From Chlorops oryzae (taxonomy: Eukaryota; Arthropoda; Insecta; Diptera; Chloropidae), in the NCBI GenBank assembly GCA_020466095.1, contig CM035806.1, positions 133,376,573-133,440,572 of the forward strand: a stretch of 64,000 bases of DNA. The letters run 5' to 3'. Each line of letters begins with the position of its first letter. Position 1 is the first letter of the stretch. The notes beneath the pieces are model-generated. The model worked only from the letters and a program-made list of their open reading frames with translations, made no database searches and was not told the origin of the DNA. Below are positions 45,856 through 58,625 of the stretch, in pieces. The translations under genes were made by a program, and so were the position numbers.

Positions 45856-46411
45856 TCTAAATATTTACTCTTTTAGTTTGAATAGAAATAATTGAACCAT
45901 TTGCCTTTTCTTTCTCTCCAAGATCGCCGCAGCATATGCTGATATTTCAAATGCATTGTCATTTGTTTTACCAGTATGTACCTATATATTATTTTTTCAA
46001 GTGGGTTGCATGGTTTGCATGCATGGTTGAATCCATTTTAGCCAGCTTGTAGGTACTTTTGACTCAATTAAAGTTTTCATGGGAAGTGGAGTTATTTATT
46101 TATTTTCCTAACAAATTTCATTAGAAGTAAAGGTTACTAATGCGAGTAGTCGCAGGAGACAGATGCCCTTCCTCTGCATTATTGCGGAAGTAGTGAAATT
46201 TCCTGCTTGGGTGGTAGTACTGGTAGAATTTTGAATTTAGTCACGAAAGTGGTAGATATACTACAATTGTGGTAGGTGGTAGCCCTCAGTATATGCGCCA
46301 CGTTTTATGATTCATAAAGTTAAAGTTATTTCGAGCTTAAAAAAGCTTAAAAAAGAGGAAATTCATTGTCCGGGTGCTGTAACGCAGGAAGGTGTTCTCA
46401 ACATATAAGAA
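45856..46411. promoter_or_regulatory. Upstream region of the SerRS gene
   Basis: It includes a degenerate TGCTATG-family fragment (about 46115-46205) and then unique sequence that must contain the seryl-tRNA synthetase promoter and 5' UTR. I cannot point to a TATA box. The start context is AAGAAATGG. Confidence 0.35.
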
Positions 46412-47905
46412 ATGGTACTCGACTTGGATCTCTTTCGAAGCGACAAAGGAGGTAATCCTGATGCCATTCGCAAAAACCAAACGAAACGCTTCAAGGATGT
46501 TGGACTAGTGGAGACTGTTATTGCCCAGGACACCGAATGGCGACAGCGACGTCATCGTGCTGACAATCTAAATAAAGTCAAGAACTTATGCAGCAAAGAG
46601 ATTGGTGAAAAAATGAAAAAGAAGGAGCCACTCGGAGACGAAGCAATGGAAGTACCAGCTGATCTCCTGCTGGATCTAACACTTTTAACGTCGGAGAACC
46701 TGCGTGCATTGACTGTGAATCAGATTAAAAAATTGCGTGTCCTCATCGATCAGGCAATGGTTGAAAATGAACGCTGCCTCCAGGAAGCGGAGCAAAAGAG
46801 GAATTTCGCATTGCGTGAGGTGGGCAATCATTTGCATGATTCAGTACCAGTATCCAATGACGAGGATGAGAATCGTGTGGAACGAACGTTTGGCGATTGC
46901 GAACGAAAAGTCAAATATTCTCATGTCGATCTAATTGTTATGATAGACGGAATGAATGCGGAAAAGGGTGCGGTTGTGTCTGGTGGGCGTGGATATTTTC
47001 TAACTGGTCCGGCAGTATTCCTTGAGCAGGCACTAATTCAGCATTCATTGCATCTACTGTTTGAACGCGGCTATACACCGTTATACACGCCGTTCTTTAT
47101 GCGAAAAGAGGTGATGCAAGAAGTCGCTCAGCTTTCGCAATTCGATGAGGAGCTTTACAAGGTCGTCGGTAAGGGTAGTGAACGTGCCGAGGAGGGTGGT
47201 ACCGATGAAAAGTATTTGATTGCAACATCGGAACAGCCGATTGCGGCTTATCATCGCGACGAATGGCTACCAGAAGCTTCGCTGCCCATAAAATACGCCG
47301 GCTTGTCGACGTGCTTCCGCCAGGAGGTTGGCTCCCATGGTCGTGACACGCGCGGTATATTCCGAGTGCATCAATTTGAGAAAGTCGAACAATTCGTACT
47401 CACGTCACCGCATGACAATAAATCCTGGCAGATGATGGACGAAATGATTGACAATGCTGAGAAATTTTGCCAATCCCTCGGCATCCCGTATCGAATTGTC
47501 AATATTGTTTCTGGTGCTTTAAATCATGCAGCCTCCAAAAAATTAGATCTGGAAGCATGGTTTGGCGGTAGTGGCGCATTCCGTGAATTAGTATCTTGTT
47601 CGAATTGTCTAGATTATCAAGCGCGGAGACTGCTCGTCCGATATGGTCAAACGAAGAAAATGAATGCAGCCGTTGATTACGTTCACATGCTTAACGCAAC
47701 AATGTGCGCTACAACGCGAGTCATTTGCGCCATCCTCGAGACACATCAAACAGAAACGGGAGTCACAGTTCCCGAACCGCTGCAGAAATACATGCCCGAA
47801 AAGTATAAAAATGAAATTCCGTTCGTTAAGCCGGCTCCGATTGAATTGGAAGCTGCAACAGCAGGCAAAAAGACTAAAAACAAAAAGGACGCAGCAGCTG
47901 CCTAA
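46412..47905 (+). CDS. SerRS: Cytosolic seryl-tRNA synthetase
   Basis: An uninterrupted 497-residue frame encodes class II seryl-tRNA synthetase, which charges tRNA-Ser (and tRNA-Sec) with serine in the cytosol. The N-terminal start [20 protein letters not shown] and residues 1-130 form the tRNA-binding helical arm. [20 protein letters not shown] and [10 protein letters not shown] lead into the catalytic core. The serine-site TxE is at ~272 (ATSEQP). Motif 2, [21 protein letters not shown], lies at ~301-321. [15 protein letters not shown] and motif 3 ([16 protein letters not shown], ~428-443) follow. A basic tail GKKTKNKKD ends the protein. Length and motifs match eukaryotic cytosolic SerRS. 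No intron is present. All key residues I can judge are intact, so it should be functional. A poly(A)-type AATAAA lies at 48042. Confidence 0.97.
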   Translation: MVLDLDLFRSDKGGNPDAIRKNQTKRFKDVGLVETVIAQDTEWRQRRHRADNLNKVKNLCSKEIGEKMKKKEPLGDEAMEVPADLLLDLTLLTSENLRALTVNQIKKLRVLIDQAMVENERCLQEAEQKRNFALREVGNHLHDSVPVSNDEDENRVERTFGDCERKVKYSHVDLIVMIDGMNAEKGAVVSGGRGYFLTGPAVFLEQALIQHSLHLLFERGYTPLYTPFFMRKEVMQEVAQLSQFDEELYKVVGKGSERAEEGGTDEKYLIATSEQPIAAYHRDEWLPEASLPIKYAGLSTCFRQEVGSHGRDTRGIFRVHQFEKVEQFVLTSPHDNKSWQMMDEMIDNAEKFCQSLGIPYRIVNIVSGALNHAASKKLDLEAWFGGSGAFRELVSCSNCLDYQARRLLVRYGQTKKMNAAVDYVHMLNATMCATTRVICAILETHQTETGVTVPEPLQKYMPEKYKNEIPFVKPAPIELEAATAGKKTKNKKDAAAA

Positions 47906-50155
47906 GCAATCTCCACGTATGACGCATTTTCTCATTGATTCCTTTTGCCCTTCCAGCTCAAAAATGTTGTTTTTATAAAACTTCAGTAAATAAGTAAAAA
48001 GCCAGGGTCTAATTAAAAATTGTAATATTTATTTTTTACTCAAATAAAATTAACTGCAGCTGAGACTGATTGGAAATTTGCGTGTGGGCACTTATGAATG
48101 CGGATACTGAGAATACTTGAATATTGTTGGAAGTCTATTCTTTGCATATACATATTTTCATTTTCTAAATTGTTTCGTTTCATGTTTCGAAATACATATA
48201 GGTACATCAATTTCTTCGTGGATTTTTGGCTAGAAGATAGATGGATGTATAGAAGATTGGTTTGAAGTTGTAGAAATTCGAATTGATCGAATTCATATTT
48301 CAAAGGCAACATAAAAAAAAAGACTCATATATCCATGTTGAAGGAGTGAAAAACATCGATGACGATGTGTACAATGGAACAAAGGACAGCAATTGGTATT
48401 TACCAACTAAAGTCCAATAGACAGGCTTTTAGAGGCAGTAACTGATAATTTAGATCATTTGAAAACAAAAGCACCGAAAGTATTGCATTCAATACGGAGC
48501 GATCCCATTGTGAGTATTGTTTGAAAAAAACAAAAAAAACAAAGCCGAACAAAAAATCGGAAGACAATTATAATAGGGAAAATGGAAAAATTGCCCATTG
48601 CATATGAGATTTTCTCTTTTTTTCAACATACTGGGAGAAAATAATTTAAGCAAAAAGTTTTGGCAACATCTTTTCACTTTATTGCGGAACCAGCGATACC
48701 ACATAATAACTCCAACAGAGCGTGAACTTGGACATATATAGATTTTGATTTTGTTTTTAGTTTTTTTTTTTTCTTGTCTCATAATTTTCTTATTTTCTTT
48801 TTCAATTAAGCTTTCGAGATAGAAAAATAAAAGCAAGGGCCCATCCGATATGTTTCCGCCACAAAAAAATCGTATTGTTGCCGTTGCTGCTGCTGATATT
48901 GTTGTCGTGGTCGTGGTCGTCGGTCGTCGTCGTCGTGTCTGGTCTTATTGAGCAGCGAAAGAGGGAGAAAGCGAGAGGGCGAGAGAGGGATCAGGTTGAA
49001 ATGTTCCAGCACCTGTGCATGGATTGTTTTGCTGGCTACGCCTGACTGCTTACACGCTGCAGATGGGTGGCTGGCTGCATTTTCTTTTAAGATCAACAAA
49101 AAGTCCATTTATTTTGGTCTATCCCGAATGTATTATTTCATACGAATACGTATATGTATATGTATATGTATACACGGAAATGTGACGCGCCTTCGACATT
49201 CAATTTCTTGTTCGTAAAGACATTATCCATGCCACTAAGAAGTTGTTAATTTAGCCAAAACGAAAACGACAAAGAAAATGAAAATGAAAATGAAAATGAA
49301 AAGAAGAAATCGATAGAGGTGAAAGACTAGCACTTGAACCTTTGATTACATTCATTATTAGTCCGTTTGAAGTAATCTTTTTGAAATTAATTTTGAGCTT
49401 AGCACTTGCCAAACGAGCCCGAGAAGAAAGTCTATGCCAGTGAAGGCAATGAAGCCAATTGTTGTAGTCAATGGATGGAATAGAGAAATTCGTTAATGAA
49501 AGATCCAAAAGGTGTCAACACTGTAATATAACTCTTGATTATGATAAGTACATATGAGTAGCAAATGCGATATACATCTACATTCATATGTACATATGTA
49601 CATATATATTCATATCATAATTCGAAATATTTACGTTATCTGTTCGATTGGAATCTCACACTATAGTAATTTTTTAATTTATATAATAATTTCTTTTTAT
49701 CGCAAATAGTATTTCCTTGGCCATGCATCATCGTATTGCGGAATGCATTATGAAAATTGATTTTATTTGCAATTTATGATGTAAGTTTTTTTGCGGTGTC
49801 TTCCGTTGCAATTTTCATCATTTTCATTTTCGGATGCCTTTTGTGGCCTCGTATTTAACGCCAATCAAAAGAGATAAGCCGAAATTGCATCACAATGTCA
49901 AGTGTGGCCAAAAAGCATAGTTTGGGGGCAATGTAGCTTCGCGGTCGATGCAATTCCTTCAACCGAAGATCATACAAGTAAGGAAAAAAGAAAGAAAAAT
50001 TTCATCGAAAATTGATGCATTCACATTTAACGATCGTTAAGATATGGAAGTGAATAATGATGAGTTCAAAATTACATGGATAAGTTGTAGAAATGCCTGG
50101 ACGGTATTGATATTGTATGTATGTATGTGCAATCGTTTCAGAAGAACGCAATGAG
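47906..50155. other. 3' flank of SerRS and intergenic DNA
   Basis: No further gene seen. CAAATAAAATTAACTG near 48040 could be the SerRS polyadenylation region. Trinucleotide-rich (GTCGTC) sequence lies at 48900-48945, and (GAAAAT)n at 49276-49305. Confidence 0.5.
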
Positions 50156-50327
50156 TTACACAGTGAGAAGGAGAGAGTGTGTGAGAGAGAGATAGAGAGA
50201 GAGAGAGTGACGGATTGAAAGAGATAGAGAGAGAATGAAATAGAGAGCGATGGAAGGAGAGATAGAGAGAGAGATGAGAGAGATAGAGAGTGAGTGAGAG
50301 AGATTGGGACAAGAGAGTAGAGAGAGA

Positions 50328-50375
<48 letters not shown>

Positions 50376-50390
50376 GCAGCTCTCAAACTC
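50156..50390. repeat. (GA)n microsatellite
   Basis: About 230 bp of GA/GAGAGATA sequence, ending in a pure (GA) run at 50331-50370. Open frames across it are low-complexity. Confidence 0.95.
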
Positions 50391-51365
50391 TGGTTGCCGC
50401 TATCGAACCCCATAGGGCGACAAAGTCACCCGAGACTTTCAATATGAGTACAAATGTCACGCGAAACGGCCTCTGAAATTTCATTGGTGCCGGATCCAAA
50501 GTAAGCCTGATATCATCGATTCTTTCAGGGGAACTTTTCTTGTTGGGGTAACAAATGCGAATTTCCCTGAATATGTTAACTTTTTTATTGCGTCGGATAT
50601 ACTGTTGTTTTGCTCGATTTGTCGGACAACAATGCTTTGGTATGGAAGAATAGCTTTGCACTTAGAATGCCCCTAGGTTTTCATCCTCAGGCCCGAAATT
50701 TCTCATACCAATACTGTGAATAGGTTAAATTTTTCAATCGTTTTGTATTAATACTTGCCTACGATCCTAGGTCATCACAAATTTTGTACAATCTTAAAGG
50801 TTCATAAATTTTTCAATCATTTTGTATGCTACGTATACCGATGCAACATTCATAAATCATTTTAGTGTATGTAAATCTTAATTGCGAAAAAGAAATGTTC
50901 ATTGTGCTGATCAGTGATCACAATACTTTCTTTCAAAACAATAAATTTCAAACGTTTTTTTCTAAAGAGCATTTTGCTTTTTCCTTTCGTTCAACAAGCG
51001 AACAAATTGATTTTTGATGAATTATGTAGATTTCAGATTTCATTCATAACAACAACAAAAAAGTGTTGCGACTGTGATTGATCGATTCGATTGATTTTGA
51101 ATTTTTCAATCCGAATTCTTTGTTGCCTTTGTTGCACATTCGCTCCATTTCATTATCATTCCGAGCAAGCTTTACATAAGATATTAGATACATATACATA
51201 TGCCAGAAAGAAAATTTCACATTGACCTCAAGCCGAATCTGAAGCTGAAGCGAAAGCCATAATATTGTACTTAAATGGCTATTTATATTAGAGACTAGTT
51301 CGAGAGTCGTTCGAGATTGGTTAAAGGCTCGTTCGATAACGTTTTTTGTCTTTCTTTATATGTTA
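50391..51365. other. Intergenic DNA with one unassigned frame
   Basis: A minus-strand frame of 92 residues (50383-50661) has a less biased composition than its neighbours (FQRPFRVTFVLILKVSGDFVALWG). I recognise no family and see no supporting splice sites. The rest holds no gene. Confidence 0.3.
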
Positions 51366-51506
51366 CAGTAGATTCTCGATTACCCGAACTCCGATAATTA
51401 TCATTTTACACAGCTCTAATTACCGCATAATCAATTATTCGGATTTTCGAATGTACGGAATATCCCTATACATATTCATTTAATTCAGATAATCGTGATT
51501 CTACTG
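51366..51506. mobile_element. 141-bp pogo-like MITE
   Basis: CAGTAGATTCTCGATTA on the left and its near-inverse TAATCGTGATTCTACTG on the right are flanked by TA (51364-51365 and 51507-51508). The interior continues as an imperfect hairpin of ATTATCGGA/TTCGGATT-type sequence. Confidence 0.65.
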
Positions 51507-53770
51507 TATTTTCCCAAACGACTGAAATGTGTATGTAATCATAAACGTTTCTTAACGAGCGACAAAATTAAGTGCGAAAAATTTTTCTCTAAACAATATT
51601 GAGAAAACTGATGAATTTTGTGATTTTCTGCAAGGTTAAATTCTTTTAAACACACATTTTTAATATATAGTACCTATCTTTTACTAAATTTGATTCACGA
51701 AAATGTTCAGCTCTTGCCAACTCTTGTGTCCAATGGCGGGTGTCTGCGCATGCGCCATTCGACTCAACTCATAATCAAGTTCTATTCCCACGAGACTGAC
51801 ATGGTAGCCAAAGACTATTATTTATTTGTGATTGTTTATTTTTATTTTTTCATCTTCACACCACCCCTTCAGCACCCCGCGAATCATTTACATGGCAGCA
51901 GTAGTATCTAGTAGTTGGAAAATCTAACAAATCAAAAACATTTAAACGCAGCCAAGCCCATGCAAAATCAGCCCTGCTCGCTGCTGTCACAGTATAATTT
52001 GAAAATTTCCGAATAGAACCGGCTTATTAAGAATATTTCGCACCCACGACCTTGTCCCAATGCCTACACAATGATGGTGTAATTAACCTAAAAATATATA
52101 TATGTATATATATGTATTTATATACATAGGTACATATGTACTTATATGAAAAAATATTGAATTCAAGAAATGTGTACAAAATCTTCAAAATGGGAAATTT
52201 AAAAAAGAATTCGGCGCCCAGAAACCCCTCTTGACACACTTCTCCGTGCGCGCCTGGTCCGGTATCTCTCAAAAATGTAATACAAATAGAAACGGATTTA
52301 TATTCCAAAATATATTTAGTTTATACGTTTCGTCTGTGTTACCTACTCGCAAAGTTACCATCTAATCATGGGTAATCATAAAAAATCATAATCAATCATG
52401 ACAAAAATAAAATTTTTTTTTTTTATTCTTAATGAAGTATGTATGTATGTATATACACTGGCGAGGTAAGACCCATTCTTCGAAAAGGTCAAGAACCAGC
52501 TCATTAGCACTGTGATTGGTTCAGCATTTGAAATTAGTCCAATTATTTTTGCAGAACCCCGAATAAAATTGAATAGTTTTTTTTTTTAGTTCTTGTCTTT
52601 GATGAAACTCATTCATGACACTACAAGCAGGGGTGTAGTAAGGGAATGGGGGAAGGGGGTGTTTCTTTCAAGGCAGGCTGATTTTTGTACATGATCATAC
52701 TGGATCTTCTAGTCGTACTTGAAAAACTCTTGAAGGGCCTGGATACCCTCTGGAAGTTATCGATTGTTTTAGTGCCTTTGAACGCGTGTCCACAACGTCC
52801 GTTAAAAGCACTGGAAAGGAAAAATTCCTCTTGGAGCCGCAATGCTCCCCTATGTACCTGGGTATAAAATATTTTTTTTTTTTTTTTTTTTGTGTCAATG
52901 GATTTTGCCTTACATTTACTCGAACGATTCCTTTAATCGACGACACTGTCTTCAATCGAAATGAAACAAAAATACAAGATAAAAATCGATAATAAATCAA
53001 ATTATTTAACGTCAATTGGAAGAGAAAAAATTGGTCCGCTACGAATGAGAATTTGTCGGACTATTCATGAGTCATAACATATTTCGCCTCCGAGCGGCTC
53101 GATTTCCATTTCCGTTGTAAGGCTAAGGCTACACATTTTGACAGATCAAAAGCGAATTAATTTGTTTGTTTGTTTTTTTTTTATTCCAATTAAATTGGAG
53201 TTCTTTGTGAAGGTGATAGAAACCTATGATGAAATGACATTGGAAAATGATGAAAGGAGAAAAAAATGGGAAAACAATTTCGAATCATTCCGGATCCATG
53301 CCGCCTGCTGTCGGTTCACATATACATATTCATGAATTTTCCACATTTTGACTTTAAATTTTTTTGAATGCCGAAATTTCATTTCATTTCCATTTTTTTT
53401 TTTTTTTTTGAAAAATGCATTTTCATTGGAAGATTTTCCCGCAATTGCAAATGGAAACAATTCCTAAGTTACAATGATTTAACCAGTCATTCTCTTTCTT
53501 TGCACTTATTTTAATATTGAATAACTATGTAGTTCCGTCAGACCAATACATTTTGTCTTTTATATAACCCCTCCGGTTACGTTCCGTTCCGTCCAATTTA
53601 TTGAAGAAGTGAAATAAAAAGTAAAAGCATCTATAATAATAGCAATAACCATGGTGTGAATTTCCTTTCTTTTCTTTTATGCATTTTTTTTTATAAATAA
53701 GCATAAATTATTATCACAGGTGCGGTTTAAGGGTTATTTGTACAGCATATTTATGATTAACTACTTACAT

Positions 53771-53772
<2 letters not shown>
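51507..53772. other. Intergenic DNA, no gene seen
   Basis: No supported gene. Positions 52089-52145 are TATA/TACATA simple sequence, and A- or T-runs lie at 52400-52425, 52870-52891 and 53393-53410. Confidence 0.5.
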
Positions 53773-53831
<59 letters not shown>

Positions 53832-54022
53832 AGAGAGAGAAGAGAAGAAAGAGAAGAGAGAGAGAGAGAGAAAGAGAAAGAGAGAAGGAGAGAGATAGAG
53901 AGATAGAGAAGAGAGAGAAGAGAGAGAGAGAGAGAGATAGAGAAGGAGAGAGAGAGAGAGAGAAAGAGAGATAGAGAAAGCGATCGATAGAGATAGAAAG
54001 AGAGAGAGAGCAAAAGAGAGAG
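53773..54022. repeat. (GA)n microsatellite
   Basis: About 250 bp of almost pure purine GA sequence with AAGAGA and GATAGA variants, directly left of a Helitron-like repeat. Confidence 0.95.
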
Positions 54023-54052
54023 TTAAATTTTTTTCAGATCAGACTGATGGAA

Positions 54053-54917
54053 TTTTTATACCCGACACACTTTGTGTCGGGGGAATATTGCGTTTGTGTA
54101 GTTGTGTGTAACACCCAGAACCAATCGAGATAGACCATACAAAATATATATATAGAAATGACCAGCGTCACCAGAAGATTCGATTTAGCCATGTCCGTCG
54201 TCTGTCCGTCTGTTTGTATATAGTTTTCTTACCGAAGGAGTTGAGCTATCTTTGGTTTGGTATGCGTACTCACAGGCACATGAGTAAGAACAAGTTTTAG
54301 AATGGACCCAATCGTACAATTTTTAGGGGTACCTCCAGTACTAGGGTCTGTTACGAAAATCACAAAAACTGCTCTAAAATCGGAGTTTTTCAAGATATTT
54401 TGATGAAATTTGATATTTGAACATGTTTAAAGGCAAGTAATATTATTTCCAAAAGTTGGAAAAGTGGGCGTGGCAGAAGTGTGTTTTTCGAAAATTCTCT
54501 CCTTCACCCGAAATTCAAATGGGACTTGAACGAAAGTTGGCACTTATGCTTCCTTTGTAGCCATAAAAGTTCTCCCTAAAAATTTTCTTGATCGGTCCAT
54601 TATTAAGGGTACCTTCAGTGCTACGGTCTGTCACAAAAATCCCAAAGCTGCCTCAAAATCTGACTTTTTCGAAAAATTTCAGCGACTTAGAATTTGAGCG
54701 TATATTTAAGCCTCCGATTAGATATAAAAAAAAATTGGAAAGGTGGGCGTGGCAAAGGGGCGGTTTTCATAAAGAAATTTAACAAAAGTCGGCATATGGG
54801 GCCCCTTATGGCCTTAAACACCTCTTGATATATTGATATAAAAAATTATTTGAACGTGTGTCTGTGTCGGGTATTTTATTGTCAGGCTCGCCTGACTATT
54901 ACACCCTTGCTTGCTTT
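54053..54917 (-). mobile_element. Helitron-like interspersed repeat, inverted copy
   Basis: The plus strand starts TTTTTATACCCGACACACTTTG with the hairpin CCCGACAC-ACTTT-GTGTCGGG, and ends with GTCAGGCTCGCCTGAC and CACCCTTGCTTG. It is the inverse of the 2619-3520 unit throughout. The microsatellite is reduced to CCGTCGTCTGTCCGTCTG. Confidence 0.6.
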
Positions 54918-55030
54918 TTTTGACCTATCGTGAAATTCAAATGATTTTCAAGGGTCCCAAAACTTTCTCTTTCCCTCTCTCCGAGTGCTTTAATGTATCT
55001 AATGGCCTTCGTGGGGGAAGAAATTTAATA

Positions 55031-55798
55031 CAGCGATTTCTCACTTTAACGAGTATTCGTTTTAACGAAATCTCGATTTAACGAGCAATCAAAATTAATG
55101 GACAGAGTACCTTGCATAACGAGCATAATTGACAAGAGCAGTACCCGGTTTAGCGAGCAACCAATTTTTTATGCCATTCTTCTGTACCGTTCCCTTTATC
55201 ATCGCAGTCCGTTCAATCTGGTTGATCGGCAGGATGATCCTAAAAACTTACATCGTACTCTGCATTCTAGTTTGCCTTCGCTTAACTCGCCGAGGGGTGT
55301 GGGTGTTTGCATACTTTTAAGCAAGGAAGGTAGCCACAGATCGAAAAAATTAATTGCAAAGATTTGCTAGAGTTCCGAAGAACGACGAAGAGTAGACGAG
55401 TATCACTCCGATTGAACCACGATATCCGAAAGAATATATATACAAAAAAAAAAAAAATTAAAGCTCAAATCAAATTGAGGTGCCCAAGGACGATTCCAAA
55501 AATCAGAATCTATTCTACTCGCGGCGTATTCTTATCGCTATCGACCTTTAAAATTTCCTGTTTGTGCCGTGCCGATCGAGAAAGTTGAAAGCTCTCGGTG
55601 GTCTGAATCCTCCCTACCATGATAATGAACCGTTAATTTTGCTCATTATCCTTTCATGCGTGATCACCTCAACGTATCCATTTACATAGTTCACATTTAA
55701 AATTTAGGTCATTTTTTATTGGTACCCACTTCAACGAGAATTCCTGTTTAACGAGACATGCTGAAAACGATGGTGTTCGTTAAAGTGAGAAACCGCTG
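55031..55798. mobile_element. pogo-like element, non-coding
   Basis: A 768-bp unit begins CAGCGATTTCTCACTTTAAC, ends GTTAAAGTGAGAAACCGCTG, and has TA flanks (55029-55030 and 55799-55800). Subterminal TTAACGAG motifs repeat in both arms. Internal frames (55098-55370) have no recognisable domain. Confidence 0.75.
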
Positions 55799-57124
55799 TA
55801 TTTGGAAATGGGCAAACCATAAGACATAAATTGTAAAAATATTTAAAAATTTCGTCTCACTGGCAACTCTCTGCAGGAGCCGAAAAAAGGAAATTTGTAG
55901 TTTCGAATCGACCGAGTGATTGTTCCACTGGTAAAAAGACATATAAATTAGAAGTTTCCAAAAATACAAATTTTATGCGCCCTTAACCTGTTATGTCAGT
56001 GATCCAACACCGTTTTCTTTTCACCGCATATGTATGTACATATGTATGTAGGTACATATGAGTGAGTGTTCGTAAACAGTACGACTCAAAGAGTTGAACA
56101 GTATTAGCATCAATGGGAACCTTTTTGAAAGACATAATAATGTGGGAATCTTCGACATAGCGCCATATTGTACACTATGCAATAATTCTTCATAAAATAT
56201 GTTGATGGAAAATGCCATCAAAATTTGCTTTTATTTGGAAATCCTGAAAATGCATGCATGAAAATGCTGCCCCACCGTCGCTGCTGTCTATGCTGCTGTG
56301 CCGCTTCGTCTCGTCAATTTGATAAATGGCAGGCATTTCAAATCAATAAGACCGCATCGCAACTTCAACTTTCAATACATCAAACAATTTCTTCTTTTTT
56401 TGCTATTTAGTGTTTAAAAAATTTCCCTATCTAAATATGATACCTACAAATATAATAAATCCCTGCTGGTAATACGATAATAGAAGAGTCTATCAAACAA
56501 ACGAGGAAACATATTCTAAACGTCGTGTCACATGTAAGCGATCAGAGCTCTAGGAGGGGAATTTTGGAAGGGGCCACGCACCCCATTAAGCGGGAGAGCT
56601 AAAGCTTTTAACGCAATGAAGCACATTTTTGTGCTGGTTTTGTGGCGACGTCAGTTACATAAATTTATTAAATTTAATAACATCTTATTGTACGACATTC
56701 GAAGTGTGTTTGGAAAAATTTGCGTTAAAAAATTTCTCATAAATAAGCCAGTGGTGTTCGATTTCCTGAAAGACCTTGGGAAAAAATATAAATAAATATA
56801 TTTTTGTGGTGAACACGATAGCGCGGTATCGGATCATCTTGAACAAAAAAATTTATATGCATTTTAAAGATGAAATGACGAAGAGTTGTTTGTTGTTTAA
56901 ATATTTTTATTAGAAGTGGTGTCCAGGGATTTCGGATGTGACGTTTTTGGGAAAATCAATTCAAAGATTTTTTCTCAAACAAATGCAGGTGGGCCACTCG
57001 ATTTAAGACTTGAGCCCCCCTTAAAGGTCTATAAAAGCCAAGCCGAGCAATTTCTTTGGGAGCAAGTGATGGGATTTTTCTTCGCTTTTAGTCGTGCATT
57101 TTACTTTAAATTATATTCAAGGTG
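55799..57124. other. Intergenic DNA, no gene seen
   Basis: AT-rich sequence with TACATATGTA simple runs near 56030-56058. Nothing else supported. Confidence 0.5.
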
Positions 57125-57395
57125 CTCGCACTACCTCTCTACCTACCCCTCTCTCCCTCTCTCTTTCTCAAAGTTCCTCTCCCTTTACATCTTTACCTCT
57201 CTCTCCCTCCCTCTCCCACTCTCACTCTCACTCCCTCTCCCACTCTCACTCTCACTCTTCCTCTCTCCACCTCACTCTTCCCTTTTCACCCTCTCTCTTC
57301 CTCTTCCTCTTTCTCCCTCTCTCTTCCTCCCTCTTCCCCCTCTCTCACCTCCTATCTCGCCCTCTCTATCTTCCTGTGCCTCTCCTTCTAGGGGG
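57125..57395. repeat. CT-rich low-complexity tract
   Basis: About 270 bp of CTCTCC/CTCACT/CCCTCT pyrimidine repeats. The long Ser/Leu/Pro frames over it are artefacts of composition. A short GGTTAG run follows at 57468-57490. Confidence 0.9.
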
Positions 57396-57597
57396 CCCTG
57401 TGTGTTTTACTACATTCGAGGCTGCTTTGTGGACGATTCCTGACAAAATCACTTTGAACTCTTACCTTAGGTTAGATTAGGTTAGGTTAGCGGGCTACAA
57501 TCAATCGTGACACACACTCAGGAGGCCTCACATGGGCCCCGTTCCGATACAACGAATAATGGGAAAACAAAGAAAAACAGAAACAGAAAAAAAGACA

Positions 57598-57690
57598 CTA
57601 ACATCCACTACCTCAGCTGGGAGTTGAATTCAGGGGCCTCTCGCTTCGTAAATTGGCATATCAATCAACTACGGCACAAAGGTCATCAAC
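57598..57690 (-). repeat. tRNA-derived SINE-like unit
   Basis: On the minus strand GCCGTAGTTGATTGATATGC (A-box-like) precedes GAATTCAACTCCC (B-box-like) at tRNA spacing. No acceptor stem is visible. Confidence 0.4.
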
Positions 57691-58074
57691 TCTTAACTTG
57701 ATAATATCATAATATTTTGAGTCATAAAAATTCCATTTTGATTTTAGCAGATTTCCTACAGGGATATAATGAAAAATGCTTTCGGATTCGATTCGTCAAA
57801 TTAACAAATCAAGCTTGGAATTGTGAAAAAAAAGAAATAAAAGTAAGAAAAAATTAATAGATGCATAAAAAATCTCAAAGAGTGGAGTGCGACGATCGAA
57901 AATTATCATCGACGGGTGAGAAAAGTGAAAAAAACGGATGGAAAACTGTTACTTTGTTTACACTTCGGCCCATGGTGTGGTCGAGGTAAAAACTCCTCCA
58001 TTAGTACCGTCGAAAGTAGGTCATCTCTATGCTATTTTATAAGTTGTTAAAATCAGAGTGTATGACATACAAAG

Positions 58075-58253
58075 CATATAGAACTATAGCTGCAACTTCG
58101 GCCAAAAGGTATTACGTGGTACACCACACTTTCTATTACGTGGTTCACCACAACACTCGACTTATGGCGTGGTTCACCACAGTCGAACTTTTTCACTAAA
58201 TCATGCCATAACGCGCCGAAATTTGGCCGAAGTTGCAGCTATAGTTCTATATG
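58075..58253 (-). mobile_element. 179-bp CATATAG-type MITE, copy 2
   Basis: Same length and ends as the copy at 34467-34645 (CATATAGAACTATAGCTGCA and inverse) with the interior in opposite orientation. No target duplication is evident here. Confidence 0.8.
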
Positions 58254-58507
58254 GGTAGCATGATGTTTTGTAAATTTGTGCAAACAAGTATCGTCCGTGC
58301 AGTAATGAAGAGGTCAATTTGCCAAACAGGAGTACTCTGAGGTTACTCGAAATATGACTAGTCAAAATGTACAGTATTTTATGTATCTACGGAGATCTAC
58401 GGGAGGTGAGTTTCAGGATTTCTTTACGCTTTGTGCTTTGATTGCGAAGTAGAAAAAAAATTGTTGTTGTCTGCTTTAAGTTCGCATTATGATCATCGCC
58501 CCACCGA

Positions 58508-58605
58508 AAGGGAGTTAGCTGGACGGTTAAGACTGTCGCTGAACGACCTCTTAGGTTGGGGTTCGATCCCTGGCTCGGGTGAGAATATTTTTTTTTTTAA
58601 AACCA
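58508..58605 (+). repeat. tRNA-derived SINE-like unit
   Basis: GTTAGCTGGACGGTTAAGAC (A-box-like) and GGGGTTCGATCCCTGG (strong B box) are correctly spaced. The unit ends in a T-run then AAAACC. It lacks acceptor pairing. Confidence 0.5.
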
Positions 58606-58625
58606 AGTTTTTTTTTATGTTTATA

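Noticed and set aside
47609..47978. Other frames overlapping the 3' end of SerRS
   Set aside because: Shadows of the SerRS coding sequence.
50383..50661. 92-residue minus-strand frame with a hydrophobic segment
   Set aside because: Composition is more protein-like than the neighbours, but I recognise no domain, see no splice partners, and its end runs into a (GA)n tract. Only mentioned, not called.
53720..54013. Arg/Glu frame and antisense Ser/Leu frame
   Set aside because: Translation of a (GA)n microsatellite.
56916..57480. Three overlapping long Ser/Leu/Pro frames
   Set aside because: They span a CT-rich microsatellite, where absence of stops is a composition effect.
57468..57492. GGTTAG/TTAGG-like run as a telomere repeat
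   Set aside because: Only three or four irregular units, and flies generally lack TTAGG telomeres.
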